DNA of 64,000 nucleotides, taken from assembly GCF_049445855.1 (NCBI RefSeq), contig NZ_JBMSDV010000001.1, forward strand, positions 930,001 to 994,000, written 5' to 3'. The translations under genes and the position numbers were made by a program. How positions within the stretch are numbered: position 1 is the stretch's first letter; the number at the start of each line of letters is the position of its first letter. The notes beneath the pieces are model-generated. The model was not told the DNA's origin, ran no database searches, and was given only the letters and a program-made list of their open reading frames with translations. Below are positions 1-7,387 of the stretch, in pieces. The stretch is from JAGOCV01 sp049445855. Lineage in GTDB: Bacteria > Pseudomonadota > Gammaproteobacteria > Burkholderiales > Burkholderiaceae_C.

Positions 1-291
1 CACATCGAGACGGAACTGCTTCGCGGGAAGCCCTGCTTCCTCGACGACCATGAGGTTGTCTGCATCGACATAGCGCGTCTTCAGCCGGGCCAGCCGCTCG
101 TACTTGGCCAGCATGAGGAACTGCGTCTTGGGCGCAGGCTTCGGGATTGCTTCATCGAAGTCGAGCGAGCCATCGGTCACCGCGTAGACACGGTCCATCG
201 GGAAGCCGAAGCCGGCCCGCAGGCCGACCTGCGGCAGGCTTTCCGCGCTCAGGCCCTTGATGGGAAAACGGTAAAGCGCTGCAATATTCAC
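1..291 (-). CDS. MOSC-domain protein, N-terminal part (truncated by window edge)
   Basis: Only the first 97 codons are present; the 3' end lies outside the window. The start reads MNIAALYRFPIKGLSAE, followed by DRVYAV and PKTQFLML, which is the N-terminal beta-barrel pattern of MOSC (molybdenum cofactor sulfurase C-terminal) proteins of the YcbX type. Such proteins are thought to handle sulfur for molybdenum enzymes and often sit beside ferredoxin or reductase domains; the catalytic part is not visible here. The GTG at 291 is chosen because AGGGG lies 6 bases upstream and the protein pattern starts there. It follows the binding-protein gene by 28 bp on the same strand, so co-transcription is likely. 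Confidence 0.72.
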   Translation of the reverse strand, partial: MNIAALYRFPIKGLSAESLPQVGLRAGFGFPMDRVYAVTDGSLDFDEAIPKPAPKTQFLMLAKYERLARLKTRYVDADNLMVVEEAGLPAKQFRLDV

Positions 292-319
292 GAGGAGCCC
301 CTGCCTTGCCAGCCGCGAC

Positions 320-1561
320 TCAGCGTGCCGATGCGCATGCGCCGGCCACCATCGGCGAGAACGCCTGCTCGGCCTTCACCGTCGCCTTGATGTTGTAGTA
401 GTCCCAGGGGTACTTGGAATCGGCGGGCTTCTTCACGTCCATGAGGTACATGTCGTGCACGTGCAGGCCGTCGGCGCGGATGGTGCCGTTCCTGGCGAAG
501 AAGTCGTTCACCGGCGTGGACTTCATCTTCGCCATGACGGCAGTGGCGCCGTCACCGCCTGCGGACTGGATGCTCTTGAGATAGTGCATGGCGGCGGAAT
601 ACATGCCGGCATGGACCATGGTGGGCATGCGCTTGTTCGCTTCGAAGAAGCGGCGGGCCCACTTGCGCGATTCCTCGTTCGCGTCCCAGTAGAAGGCTTC
701 GGTCAGCTGGATGCCCTGCGCCTGCGGCAGGCCCATGGCATGCACGTCGGAGATGAAGGTCAGCAGCGAGGCCACGCGCTGCTTGCCGCTCGTGCCCAGG
801 CCGAACTCGCTCGCGCCCTTGATGGCGTTGGTGGTATCCGTGCCGCTGTTGGCCAGCGCGATCACCTTGGCGCCGGAGCTCTGGGCACGCAGCAGATAGG
901 AAGAGAAATCCGTCGTGTTCAGCGGATGGCGCACCGCGCCCACCACCGTGCCGCCGGATGCCTTGACGACGTCGGCCGTGGTCTTCTCGAGGCCATGGCC
1001 GAAAGCGAAGTCCACCGTGATGAAGTACCAGCTGTCTGCGCCCTGCGACAGCAGCGCCTTGCCCACCACGTTCGACAGCGCGTTGGCGTCGTACACGTAC
1101 TGGATGCTGTTGGGTGTGCACGAATCGGTGGTCACGCGCGTCGTGCTCACGCCGCCAAGGACCACCACCTTGTTCTTGTCGCGCGTGACGTTCATCACGG
1201 CCAGCGCCACGCCCGAGTTGGAGATGTCGAAGATCGCGTCGACCTTGGACGTGTCGTACCACTCGCGGGCGATGTTCGCGCCGACGTCGGTCTTGTTCTG
1301 GTGATCGGCATAGACCACCTCGACCGGACGGCCGAGCACCTTGCCGCCGAAATCGGCCACCGCCATGCGCACGGCGGCGATGGAACCGTTGCCCGCGAAA
1401 TCCGAGAACGGACCTGACAGGTCCGTCAGCACGCCCAGTTTGACCACGCCATCGGAGACGGCCGATGCGGGCGCAGGAGCCTGGGCGACAGCTTGCTGAC
1501 AGAAAGCGGCCGTACAAAGCAGCGGCACAGCGAGGCGGGAAAGGATGCGGCTCTTGTTCAT
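320..1561 (-). CDS. ABC transporter substrate-binding protein, LivK type
   Basis: This 413-residue periplasmic binding protein has an N-terminal signal peptide (hydrophobic stretch after MNKSRILSR, probable cleavage after VAQA). The mature protein starts with VVKLGVLTDLSGPFSDFAGNG, the hallmark of the branched-chain amino acid type (Peripla_BP_6). The family delivers amino acids, but in Burkholderiales many members bind aromatic acids or other organic acids. No permease or ATPase gene is adjacent in the window, so it is either an orphan or served by components to the left. It is followed by the MOSC gene on the same strand. The ligand cannot be told from sequence. Confidence 0.9.
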   Translation of the reverse strand: MNKSRILSRLAVPLLCTAAFCQQAVAQAPAPASAVSDGVVKLGVLTDLSGPFSDFAGNGSIAAVRMAVADFGGKVLGRPVEVVYADHQNKTDVGANIAREWYDTSKVDAIFDISNSGVALAVMNVTRDKNKVVVLGGVSTTRVTTDSCTPNSIQYVYDANALSNVVGKALLSQGADSWYFITVDFAFGHGLEKTTADVVKASGGTVVGAVRHPLNTTDFSSYLLRAQSSGAKVIALANSGTDTTNAIKGASEFGLGTSGKQRVASLLTFISDVHAMGLPQAQGIQLTEAFYWDANEESRKWARRFFEANKRMPTMVHAGMYSAAMHYLKSIQSAGGDGATAVMAKMKSTPVNDFFARNGTIRADGLHVHDMYLMDVKKPADSKYPWDYYNIKATVKAEQAFSPMVAGACASAR

Positions 1562-2152
1562 GATGTGTTCCAGTTCTTGCGCGGGTTGATGGGCAGTCGA
1601 CTCGGAGTTCGAGGCTGAAACAAGTCTAAGAAGTGCACCCGTTGCGCAACAACCGACTCTTTTGCCATCAACACATGAGGAAAGCTAATGGCATGCCCGT
1701 GCGCACCGCGGAAGTGCACGCCCGCCCGTCGCTGGACGCAAGATGCCTGGATGCATCAAGACGCATGCCAGCCGATGGTGCGCGCGGGGTCGGGCCCGCA
1801 GAATGAAAAGGCCCGCTGGTTCCAGCAGGCCTTTTGCCTGGCGGGAGGGTAACAGCGCGATGAAGGCCGTGAGGCCGCGTCAGTGCTAGCGAGCAAACCC
1901 TAAAAATGACGCTGATGCCCCCAAGCTTTCGACGCTATCAATGCACGGACTAGCCCACTTGCTAAACGGCTTTTTCCGCTGGGATGCGGCCCGAAAGCCA
2001 CTGCGCTATTCCGCTTGAAGCCGAGTCTCTTTGTCTTCAATGCGAGGTGCCGTAGCTACTAGCCAGGAACTGCCTCTTGCGATTGAGTATCACCTCATTG
2101 GGAATGCAGATGGAAATCGAGGGCTCGATGCAAACACGCCCAATCAGACACT
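1562..2152. other. Intergenic region, left flank of the island
   Basis: About 590 bp without a convincing gene. Short open frames here lack ribosome sites and protein-like composition. It contains one hairpin terminator (1806-1835). The left edge of the island should fall between that hairpin and 2152, but I see no tRNA gene, integrase site or direct repeat matching the right edge near 9160-9282. The boundary is therefore inferred, not seen. Confidence 0.5.
1806..1835. terminator. Hairpin with A/T flanks, probable bidirectional terminator
   Basis: AAAAGGCC and GGCCTTTT form the outer stem, and GCTGG pairs roughly with CCAGC inside it. The T-tract is only four bases on either strand. It lies upstream of the binding-protein gene, so it probably marks the end of a transcript that is no longer present or that comes from the island side. 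Confidence 0.45.
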
Positions 2153-2177
2153 AAAAAGCCCGCACGAGGCGGGCTTT
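2153..2177 (-). terminator. Intrinsic terminator of the 2TM-GAF operon
   Basis: A 9-bp perfect stem (AAAGCCCGC with GCGGGCTTT, 5-base loop), read on the minus strand, is followed by TTTTT. It lies 18 bases after the stop of the small gene at 2195, so it closes the 3188-2195 transcript. Confidence 0.8.
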
Positions 2178-2194
2178 ACCGGAAATCTATCAAC

Positions 2195-2398
2195 TCAATC
2201 CGCCGCGACAAGTTCGTCAGATTTTCGCCTTTCAGCTGCACCAACGCTGATACCTTTGCTGTTCGTTTTTAGGAGTTCCGAAGCTCGCTGAGTAAGGACC
2301 AGCTTCGTTACCTTCATGGTCGCACCCTTCTTGGACACGACTGACTTGGCCGCGAAGAAGCCGCTACTAGATTTGCTCTTGCCAGATTGGTTAGCCAT
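2195..2398 (-). CDS. Small basic hypothetical protein (67 aa)
   Basis: I do not recognise this family. The protein begins MANQSGKSKSSSGFFAAKS, a Ser/Lys-rich and probably disordered head, then VTKLVLTQRASELLKT, which could form a helix. There is no signal peptide or membrane segment. Its ATG overlaps the end of the upstream membrane gene (stop of that gene at 2391-2393, this start at 2398), so the two are translationally coupled, and a strong terminator follows 18 bases after the stop. That placement supports a real gene rather than a chance frame. It could be an accessory subunit or immunity partner of the 2TM-GAF protein; this is inference from position only. Confidence 0.6.
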   Translation of the reverse strand: MANQSGKSKSSSGFFAAKSVVSKKGATMKVTKLVLTQRASELLKTNSKGISVGAAERRKSDELVAAD

Positions 2399-3188
2399 AT
2401 CGTTCCCCTATGTAGTCTGCTACTCCGAAACAAGCGGCGGTAACCGCCTGCTGCATCTCATCCGAAGCAAAAAAATTCTTGGAACTTGAGTCTAAGTAGA
2501 CCACACCCAAGACGTCCTGTCCACGCCCCCTGACGGGCACTGCCATCGCGGAAAACCTATCTATTGTCATCTGGCGTGCATCAGCCTGCGTGTAGGACCA
2601 CTCCTTGACCAATTCGTTCACGTAGTCTTCATACTTCTCGCTTTGCCTAGCCATCACAAACGCTGCGTTCTCCCGAATCGCACGTCCAGTAATCCCCGAT
2701 CTGATCGAGAATCGACGCCCTGGATCGCTTCCAGGCCCACCTACGTACTTAACGATGTGCTCGATGTGCTCGCTAGTCTCAAGCGGCGGGACCACTCTAT
2801 GAAACGTCACACGCAAGCTCAAAAGCTCTTCAGCCGTATTCAACCGACCTACGCGCGCTACGACCGCGTGAACGACATGCAACGTTGCGATGAGACCATC
2901 GTGTCCACGCGCCGCATCTTCCTTTGAGTCTTGCGCTTTGGCCGCCACTACTTTGATGATCGAGGCCAAGAACAGCCACAAGCAAGCCAAGCCCAACACC
3001 CACGGGTCAACACCATTTGACGCAATAACTGGCGATCCAGTCGGAGGCACGTTCGTAGCCTGCCATGCCTTATATGCGGAGTAGAGCGCTCCAATAAAAG
3101 GGGGACCAGCTGCAACCAGCTCTACAAGCCATTTCCGCTCGTAGAACGCCCGACGCTTGAAGCCATGAATTGGATTGCCCCTGCCCAT
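2391..3188 (-). CDS. Two-transmembrane GAF-domain protein
   Basis: This 265-residue protein has two hydrophobic segments at about residues 20-42 and 62-83 and a cytoplasmic part from about residue 95 to the end with the layout of a GAF small-molecule-sensing domain (SIRSGITGRAIRE, then the strand DVLGVVYLDS near the end). No kinase, cyclase or nuclease domain follows, so the GAF domain is the only output or sensor part. It is coupled to the 67-aa gene downstream and faces a divergent AAA+ ATPase gene 238 bp away. A membrane protein with a ligand-sensing domain beside a STAND-like ATPase in a recombinase island is a plausible defence effector-sensor pair, but no known system is recognised. Confidence 0.7.
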   Translation of the reverse strand: MGRGNPIHGFKRRAFYERKWLVELVAAGPPFIGALYSAYKAWQATNVPPTGSPVIASNGVDPWVLGLACLWLFLASIIKVVAAKAQDSKEDAARGHDGLIATLHVVHAVVARVGRLNTAEELLSLRVTFHRVVPPLETSEHIEHIVKYVGGPGSDPGRRFSIRSGITGRAIRENAAFVMARQSEKYEDYVNELVKEWSYTQADARQMTIDRFSAMAVPVRGRGQDVLGVVYLDSSSKNFFASDEMQQAVTAACFGVADYIGERYG

Positions 3189-3330
3189 TGATGCGCTTGT
3201 AGTTATTAAGCGTACTAATTGTCACATATCCTCGTTGGAACAGCTTAGGCGCGGCCGCTGCTCGCCAGATCCGGAATGTTGCAATCGAGCACGAACAGCA
3301 CGATGCCATGACCGCCATCCCAACCAGATG

Positions 3331-3354
3331 TAAAAAAGCCCGCTTGGGTGGGCC
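3331..3354 (-). terminator. Weak hairpin with T-tract in the divergent intergenic region
   Basis: GCCCGC and GTGGGC pair with one imperfect position; on the minus strand the hairpin is followed by TTTTTT. It lies between the divergent 2TM-GAF and ATPase genes, where no minus-strand gene would need it unless an upstream antisense transcript is stopped here. Confidence 0.35.
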
Positions 3355-3426
3355 TGGGTTAATCATGCTCGCCCCCCGCACGGGCCGTAGGTATTATTTT
3401 GCTTATTTGATCTTTATTTTGTTAAT

Positions 3427-4719
3427 ATGCGCACTTCTATAGTTACTGAGGCGCCAGTGAAACCCAGCAAAAACATGACCATCGAGGATTGGGCGGCTGT
3501 TCGGGCGGATGTGACAGCAGCCTTTTCACCGGGATCACCTGTCCAAGAGAAGGATCTCTTTGCGGGTCGCGGCAAGCAAATATCAGCCCTCGAAGACGCC
3601 GTGAATCAGAGAGGACGGCACGCGATCGTTTACGGGGAGCGTGGCGTTGGCAAAACGTCGCTAGTAAACATCCTTGGCTTGGTCTCGCGCAGACCCAATC
3701 GTGACGTGATCTACGTCCGTGTAAACGCTGATCCCACAGATACTTTCACGACCCTATGGCGAAAAGTCTTCAAGCGACTTAACTACACCGCAGAGGTCGC
3801 GGGTGGAAGCAAGCGGATCTCTGATGATTTCTCAGGCGACATCACCCCTGACGATGTCCAGTTGGTCCTCGAGCAGTTTTCTGAGAATCAGATGCCGATC
3901 ATCGTGCTGGATGAATTTGATCGAATTAAGCAGCACCAAGCCAACATTCTTGTGGCCGACACGATTAAGGCGCTCGCAGATTATTCGGTCAATGCGACAT
4001 TGGTTGTCGTCGGAGTGGCGGAAGACGTGTCGACCCTGATAGAAGGACACGAGTCCATTACGCGCAGCCTGATCCAGATAAAGATGCCCCGAATGTCCAC
4101 CGACGAACTTAAGCAGCTCGTTGTAACGCGCTACAGCCGATGCGGGCTGAGTACGGACGCAGATGCGGTGTGGAAGATCGTGTTCTTGTCACGGGGATTG
4201 CCATACTATGCCCATCTGCTCGCCATGAACGCTGCACGCTTCGCGATCAGTGAGCGTCGCCTGACTGTGCGCCATACGGACATCGATAAGGCGTTGGACG
4301 GTTCCATCACAGAGCTGGATCAATCAATTCGCGAAGACTACATGCGTGCAATCCGCAGCCAACGAGGCGACGACACTCTGTACGCTTCAGTGCTACTTGC
4401 ATGCGCTTTTGCACAGACGGACGAGTTAGGTCGATTCCAACAGTCTGCTGTTGCGGTACCCCTTAACAAGTTGCACCCCGGGAAAAACTACCAAGCATCG
4501 ACCTACGCGATGCACATGAATTCATTTTGTGAAGAAGACCGTGGGAACGTATTGCAGCGCGTGGGCACGCCGCGCGCTTACCGATATCGATTTGCAGACC
4601 CAATGATGCAGCCGTTCATCATTCTTAAGGGCTTGAATGAGGGGCGACTGACGGATGAGATAGCCCAGATCTTCTCTACAAAGCCGCAGATGGATCTGGG
4701 CTTGGGCCCGGGAATTTGA
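3427..4719 (+). CDS. AAA+/STAND-like ATPase with C-terminal winged-helix-like region
   Basis: This 430-residue P-loop ATPase has Walker A GERGVGKTSL at residues 70-79, Walker B IIVLDEFD at about 158-165 and a sensor-1-like strand TLVVVGVAED at about 191-200. The order matches the Orc1/Cdc6-like and AAA_16 group. The region after about residue 330 looks like a winged-helix end. No nuclease, protease or TIR domain is seen. Such ATPases act as sensors or motors in plasmid maintenance, transposition or phage defence. The gene diverges from the 2TM-GAF operon and precedes a serine recombinase. ATG 3427 lacks a clear ribosome site; ATG 3475 (MTIEDWAAV) is an alternative. Confidence 0.75.
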   Translation: MRTSIVTEAPVKPSKNMTIEDWAAVRADVTAAFSPGSPVQEKDLFAGRGKQISALEDAVNQRGRHAIVYGERGVGKTSLVNILGLVSRRPNRDVIYVRVNADPTDTFTTLWRKVFKRLNYTAEVAGGSKRISDDFSGDITPDDVQLVLEQFSENQMPIIVLDEFDRIKQHQANILVADTIKALADYSVNATLVVVGVAEDVSTLIEGHESITRSLIQIKMPRMSTDELKQLVVTRYSRCGLSTDADAVWKIVFLSRGLPYYAHLLAMNAARFAISERRLTVRHTDIDKALDGSITELDQSIREDYMRAIRSQRGDDTLYASVLLACAFAQTDELGRFQQSAVAVPLNKLHPGKNYQASTYAMHMNSFCEEDRGNVLQRVGTPRAYRYRFADPMMQPFIILKGLNEGRLTDEIAQIFSTKPQMDLGLGPGI

Positions 4720-5050
4720 GGGCTACTGAGTTGGTGCTCCGCCGCCACCCCCAAGAAGCTACAGGCGCTGCATCCACCTACAACCCTTGCCTTGCAGTTC
4801 GTGCCCCCGCCTCCAAAGCGGGTATGCGAGGATCTGCGACGTACCGTGTGTATGCCCAAGCGATCCCGACCAAATGTGCCCCTTGAGCAGATGAGATGTC
4901 AAAGCATGAACTGACACTACCTGAGGTGATTCCCTAAATGAAAAAGCCCTCAGAGCAGGCTTTTTTGGATCAACATGGACCGTCTTGCAGGGCCAATTGG
5001 CGGTGGTCCGAGTGGACAGCGAACCCGCCTCACCTCGGGGGTACCCTGAA
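4720..5050. other. Intergenic region after the ATPase gene
   Basis: No gene is supported here. The stretch contains the terminator at 4941-4966 and otherwise no recognisable repeat, RNA gene or conserved coding frame. From 5051 on, the repeat motif tied to the recombinase begins. Confidence 0.5.
4941..4966 (+). terminator. Intrinsic terminator downstream of the AAA+ ATPase gene
   Basis: The stem AAAAAGCC/GGCTTTTT encloses a 9-base loop and is followed by six Ts on the plus strand. It lies 221 bp after the ATPase stop and ahead of the recombinase leader, so it likely separates the two transcripts. The A-tract also allows termination from the other side. Confidence 0.65.
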
Positions 5051-5205
5051 ACAGGGACTTTTACAGGGAAATTCAGGCCATTTCTTTGCTACCTTCAACG
5101 TCAGGAGCAAGGCCTTCGAGGGGAAACCCCCTAAGCCCCGATTTCAGCCTCACGCCGCCGCTCCGGTATCAGGGAATTTCCGGCCGCCTAACAGGGAATG
5201 TTCAG
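5051..5205 (+). repeat. ACAGGGA-type motif cluster upstream of the recombinase
   Basis: Four copies of (A/T)CAGGGA occur at 5051, 5063, 5169 and 5191. Three continue as GGGAAATTC, GGGAATTTC and GGGAATGTTC. They are 12, 106 and 22 bases apart. From memory, similar CAGGGAA-rich leaders precede this type of recombinase gene in other proteobacteria. They could be recombinase binding sites or a regulatory leader. The motif is seen directly; the role is inference. Confidence 0.5.
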
Positions 5206-5244
5206 CTTCATCGGGGCCGTCAACAGCGATTCATTGGAGCCTCG

Positions 5245-6963
5245 TTGGTCAAACGATCCTTACCCGGCGCCGGCCAGCCCTTGGTCGAGCATCCGCCTAA
5301 AGCCACGCCAACTTTATGCCGCTGCGCTGTCTACACGCGCACCTCCACGGACGAAAGATTGGGTCAAGCGTTCAACTCCCTGGACGCGCAGCAGGAGGCC
5401 TGCGAAGCCTACATCCAGTCCCAGAAAGCCGAAGGCTGGGTACAGATCCAGAAGACATATGCCGATGGCGGTTTCTCCGGTGGTTCCATGAAGCGACCGG
5501 CGCTGCACAAGCTGCTCACGGACATCAAGGCAGGGCTCGTTGATGCTGTTGTCGTCTACAAGATAGACCGTCTCACCCGCTCATTGCGCGACTTCGCCCG
5601 CATCGTGGAGCTGTTCGAGGAGCACGCCGTTTCTTTCGTGTCCGTCACCCAGCACTTCAGCACCAGTTCGTCCATGGGCAGGTTGACCCTGAATGTTCTG
5701 CTGTCCTTCGCCCAGTTCGAACGAGAGATGTCAAGCGAGCGGGTTCGGGACAAGATCGCGGCCTCCAAACAGAAGGGAATCTGGATGGGAGGTTCAATCC
5801 CACTCGGGTATGACGTCGTCAACAGACAGCTGGTTATCAACCCGGCCGAGGCGCAGATCGTCCGGGCGATGTTTGACTTCTATCTGGAGACAAAGAGCGT
5901 TACAGCGGTCTCACGCAGACTCAATGAGATAGGGGCACGAACGAAGACTCGTGTGAACAAGGATGGGAAAGTCACAGAAGGGTTCGCTTTCAGGCCTTCC
6001 GTGGTCAGGAACATGCTGGACAGCGTGACGTATGCGGGCTACATCCCGCACGGCGAATCATCGTATCCAGGTCAGCACGAGGCGATCATCACGCAAGAGG
6101 TCTTCATGATGGCTCGCAAGCTGACGGCGCGAAAGATAGAAGAGCGTCCACTTGAATTGAATGCTCAGCACCCAAGCCTGCTGGCCGGGCTCGTCGCCGA
6201 CCCCGAAGGATTTGCCATGAGCCCCATCCACGGCATCAAGAAGGGAAAACGCTATAGGTACTACTCCAACGCGAATACCCGGGAGCACAAGATCACTGAG
6301 ACATCGACGACCAAGCTTTCCATCGCTGCCCCGGTTCTTGAGCCGATCGTCCGGGAGCATGTCGCTCGTTGGCTATCGGACGAGGCCATAGCCCAAGCAT
6401 CGAAGAAGGAGCTCCTTGAGCTTCAAGCCCAGGCTCAAAATATGAGATCTGCCGATACCAAACGCGTGCGTAAGCTCATGCTGCAGCTCGTCGAACGGGT
6501 TTCGATCCGGCAGGACTCCATTCAGATCACGCTTCGAAGCGGCAACCAGCTACGGGCACCGTTCGACCTCAAACCTTATGGGTTGAAGTTCAGACTCTAT
6601 GTGGAGCCCGAATGGATGAAGAAGCGCGATGAGGAGATGGCTCACCAGGCCGCGCTACCTGAGACTGAGCATCCCCGGCTCGCGTTGACGCCCCAACGGA
6701 TCGCTCTGGCACGCTCATACAAGTGGCGTGAAGCGCTTATTAGTGGGCAATACAAATCCGTGGAGGCGCTTGCCAATGCGGAACAACTGCCCGCAAAGTA
6801 CATCGAGAGTGAGCTTCGAAGAGGACTGCTAGCACCAGAAATCACTGAAGCTTTGCTAGGCAACGATGCAGCAAATGCTCCACCGCTTGACTTACACCCT
6901 TCTCTTAGCTGGTCGAAGCAGCAAGAAGCCTACAAACAGTCGAAGAGCCCTGAAACAGACTGA
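5245..6963 (+). CDS. Large serine recombinase (site-specific integrase/resolvase family)
   Basis: This recombinase of about 572 residues cuts and rejoins DNA through a serine nucleophile. The resolvase domain opens with CAVYTRTSTDE (the Ser is the likely catalytic residue), then FNSLDAQ, YADGGFSGG, DAVVVYKIDRLTRS and FAQFERE, all standard. The recombinase domain follows (GYDVVNRQLVINPAEA to about residue 300), with a basic C-terminal part that lacks the usual zinc-ribbon cysteines. There is no ATG near the domain start: TTG 5245 has GGAG upstream, TTG 5281 is an alternative, and the open frame extends back to 5086 through the repeat leader without protein-like sequence. It is the probable mobility gene of the island. 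Confidence 0.88.
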   Translation: MVKRSLPGAGQPLVEHPPKATPTLCRCAVYTRTSTDERLGQAFNSLDAQQEACEAYIQSQKAEGWVQIQKTYADGGFSGGSMKRPALHKLLTDIKAGLVDAVVVYKIDRLTRSLRDFARIVELFEEHAVSFVSVTQHFSTSSSMGRLTLNVLLSFAQFEREMSSERVRDKIAASKQKGIWMGGSIPLGYDVVNRQLVINPAEAQIVRAMFDFYLETKSVTAVSRRLNEIGARTKTRVNKDGKVTEGFAFRPSVVRNMLDSVTYAGYIPHGESSYPGQHEAIITQEVFMMARKLTARKIEERPLELNAQHPSLLAGLVADPEGFAMSPIHGIKKGKRYRYYSNANTREHKITETSTTKLSIAAPVLEPIVREHVARWLSDEAIAQASKKELLELQAQAQNMRSADTKRVRKLMLQLVERVSIRQDSIQITLRSGNQLRAPFDLKPYGLKFRLYVEPEWMKKRDEEMAHQAALPETEHPRLALTPQRIALARSYKWREALISGQYKSVEALANAEQLPAKYIESELRRGLLAPEITEALLGNDAANAPPLDLHPSLSWSKQQEAYKQSKSPETD

Positions 6964-7022
6964 TCGTCACAGCCTCTTCCAAAAGCGATCTACAGGCTAT
7001 AGCGAGCATAAAGCATTTCTAG

Positions 7023-7050
7023 TGCTACGAAGCATTAATGCTTCGTAGCA
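7023..7050 (-). promoter_or_regulatory. Palindrome 1: perfect 28-bp dyad over a minus-strand promoter
   Basis: Perfect 14-bp arms with the layout TGCT-N4-AGCATTAATGCT-N4-AGCA. On the minus strand the end of the dyad forms the -10 box TATGCT (7052-7047), and TTGACG (7075-7070) stands 17 bases upstream: a near-consensus sigma-70 promoter pointing back at the recombinase gene. A protein bound to the dyad would block it. Confidence 0.75.
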
Positions 7051-7092
7051 TAACATACTCTTTTGTGACCGTCAATCAGACAGGAGAGTAAC

Positions 7093-7134
7093 CCGGCGGT
7101 AGAATGAAGCATTAATGCTTCATTCTACCGCCGG
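7093..7134 (+). promoter_or_regulatory. Palindrome 2: perfect 42-bp dyad
   Basis: Perfect 21-bp arms around the same core AGCATTAATGCT, but the outer part differs: TAGAAT/ATTCTA replaces the TGCT/AGCA ends and GC-rich CCGGCGG/CCGCCGG extends the arms. TAGAAT at 7100-7105 can serve as a -10 box, with a weak -35 CAGACA at 7077-7082 (17-base spacer). As RNA it would be a strong hairpin, but no T-tract follows directly, so a terminator role is less likely. Confidence 0.65.
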
Positions 7135-7228
7135 ATGAGACTGAAGACTATTTTTTCCCTCTGAAGTCCTTAGGCTCTCGCTGTGACTTTTATTGGCCAG
7201 GGTTTTGATTTGCTTATAGATTATGTTA

Positions 7229-7256
7229 TGCTATGCAGCGTTAACGCTGCATAGCA
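7229..7256 (+). promoter_or_regulatory. Palindrome 3: perfect 28-bp dyad over a plus-strand promoter
   Basis: Perfect 14-bp arms, layout TGCT-N4-AGCGTTAACGCT-N4-AGCA; the core differs from the other copies by a symmetric A-to-G/T-to-C change, so symmetry is kept by compensating changes. TATGCT at 7227-7232 is a -10 box with TTGATT at 7205-7210 (16-base spacer), pointing at abiEi. Confidence 0.72.
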
Positions 7257-7258
7257 CT

Positions 7259-7387
7259 ATGAACATACTGATTGCTTCACGTCGCTATCTCTCAGCTAAA
7301 GAAGACTTGATCACACGAGTTTTCGATAGTATGCTCAGTAGCATTAATGCTACTGAGCACTACAGTTTCTTTGTAGGGAAGGCCTAA
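7259..7387 (+). CDS. Possible 42-aa leader peptide coupled to abiEi
   Basis: An open frame starts at ATG 7259, reads MNILIASRRYLSAKEDLI and onward through palindrome 4, and ends with a TAA whose last base is the first base of the abiEi ATG (TAATG). This stop-start overlap is typical of translational coupling. No good ribosome site precedes ATG 7259; a transcript from the palindrome-3 promoter would begin about 20 bases ahead of it. No homologous family is recognised. It could be a real small protein, a regulatory leader, or chance. Confidence 0.35.
   Translation: MNILIASRRYLSAKEDLITRVFDSMLSSINATEHYSFFVGKA
7332..7359 (+). promoter_or_regulatory. Palindrome 4: perfect 28-bp dyad over the proximal abiEi promoter
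   Basis: Perfect 14-bp arms, layout TGCT-N4-AGCATTAATGCT-N4-AGCA. TATGCT at 7330-7335 forms a -10 box with TTGATC at 7307-7312 (17-base spacer). Transcription would start inside the dyad core, 45 or so bases before the abiEi ATG, which has its own ribosome site GGGAAGG. This is the expected arrangement for an autorepressed antitoxin promoter. Confidence 0.75.

Noticed and set aside
1562..2194. tRNA gene as integration site at the left edge
   Set aside because: No acceptor stem, T-loop or anticodon arrangement could be found in this stretch.
2031..2291. An 86-codon plus-strand frame over the terminator and the small gene
   Set aside because: Runs through a strong terminator hairpin and antisense to a coupled gene.
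3070..3381. A 103-codon minus-strand frame overlapping the start of the 2TM-GAF gene
   Set aside because: Different frame, no ribosome site, Cys/Ser-rich chance sequence.
7093..7134. Palindrome 2 as the terminator of the recombinase gene
   Set aside because: The T-run (7151-7156) is 17 bases beyond the stem; the shared core with the other dyads points to an operator.
7021..7360. CRISPR-like array from the repeated AGCATTAATGCT
   Set aside because: Spacing is irregular (77, 129, 103 bp), only four copies, each a dyad at a promoter; no cas genes.
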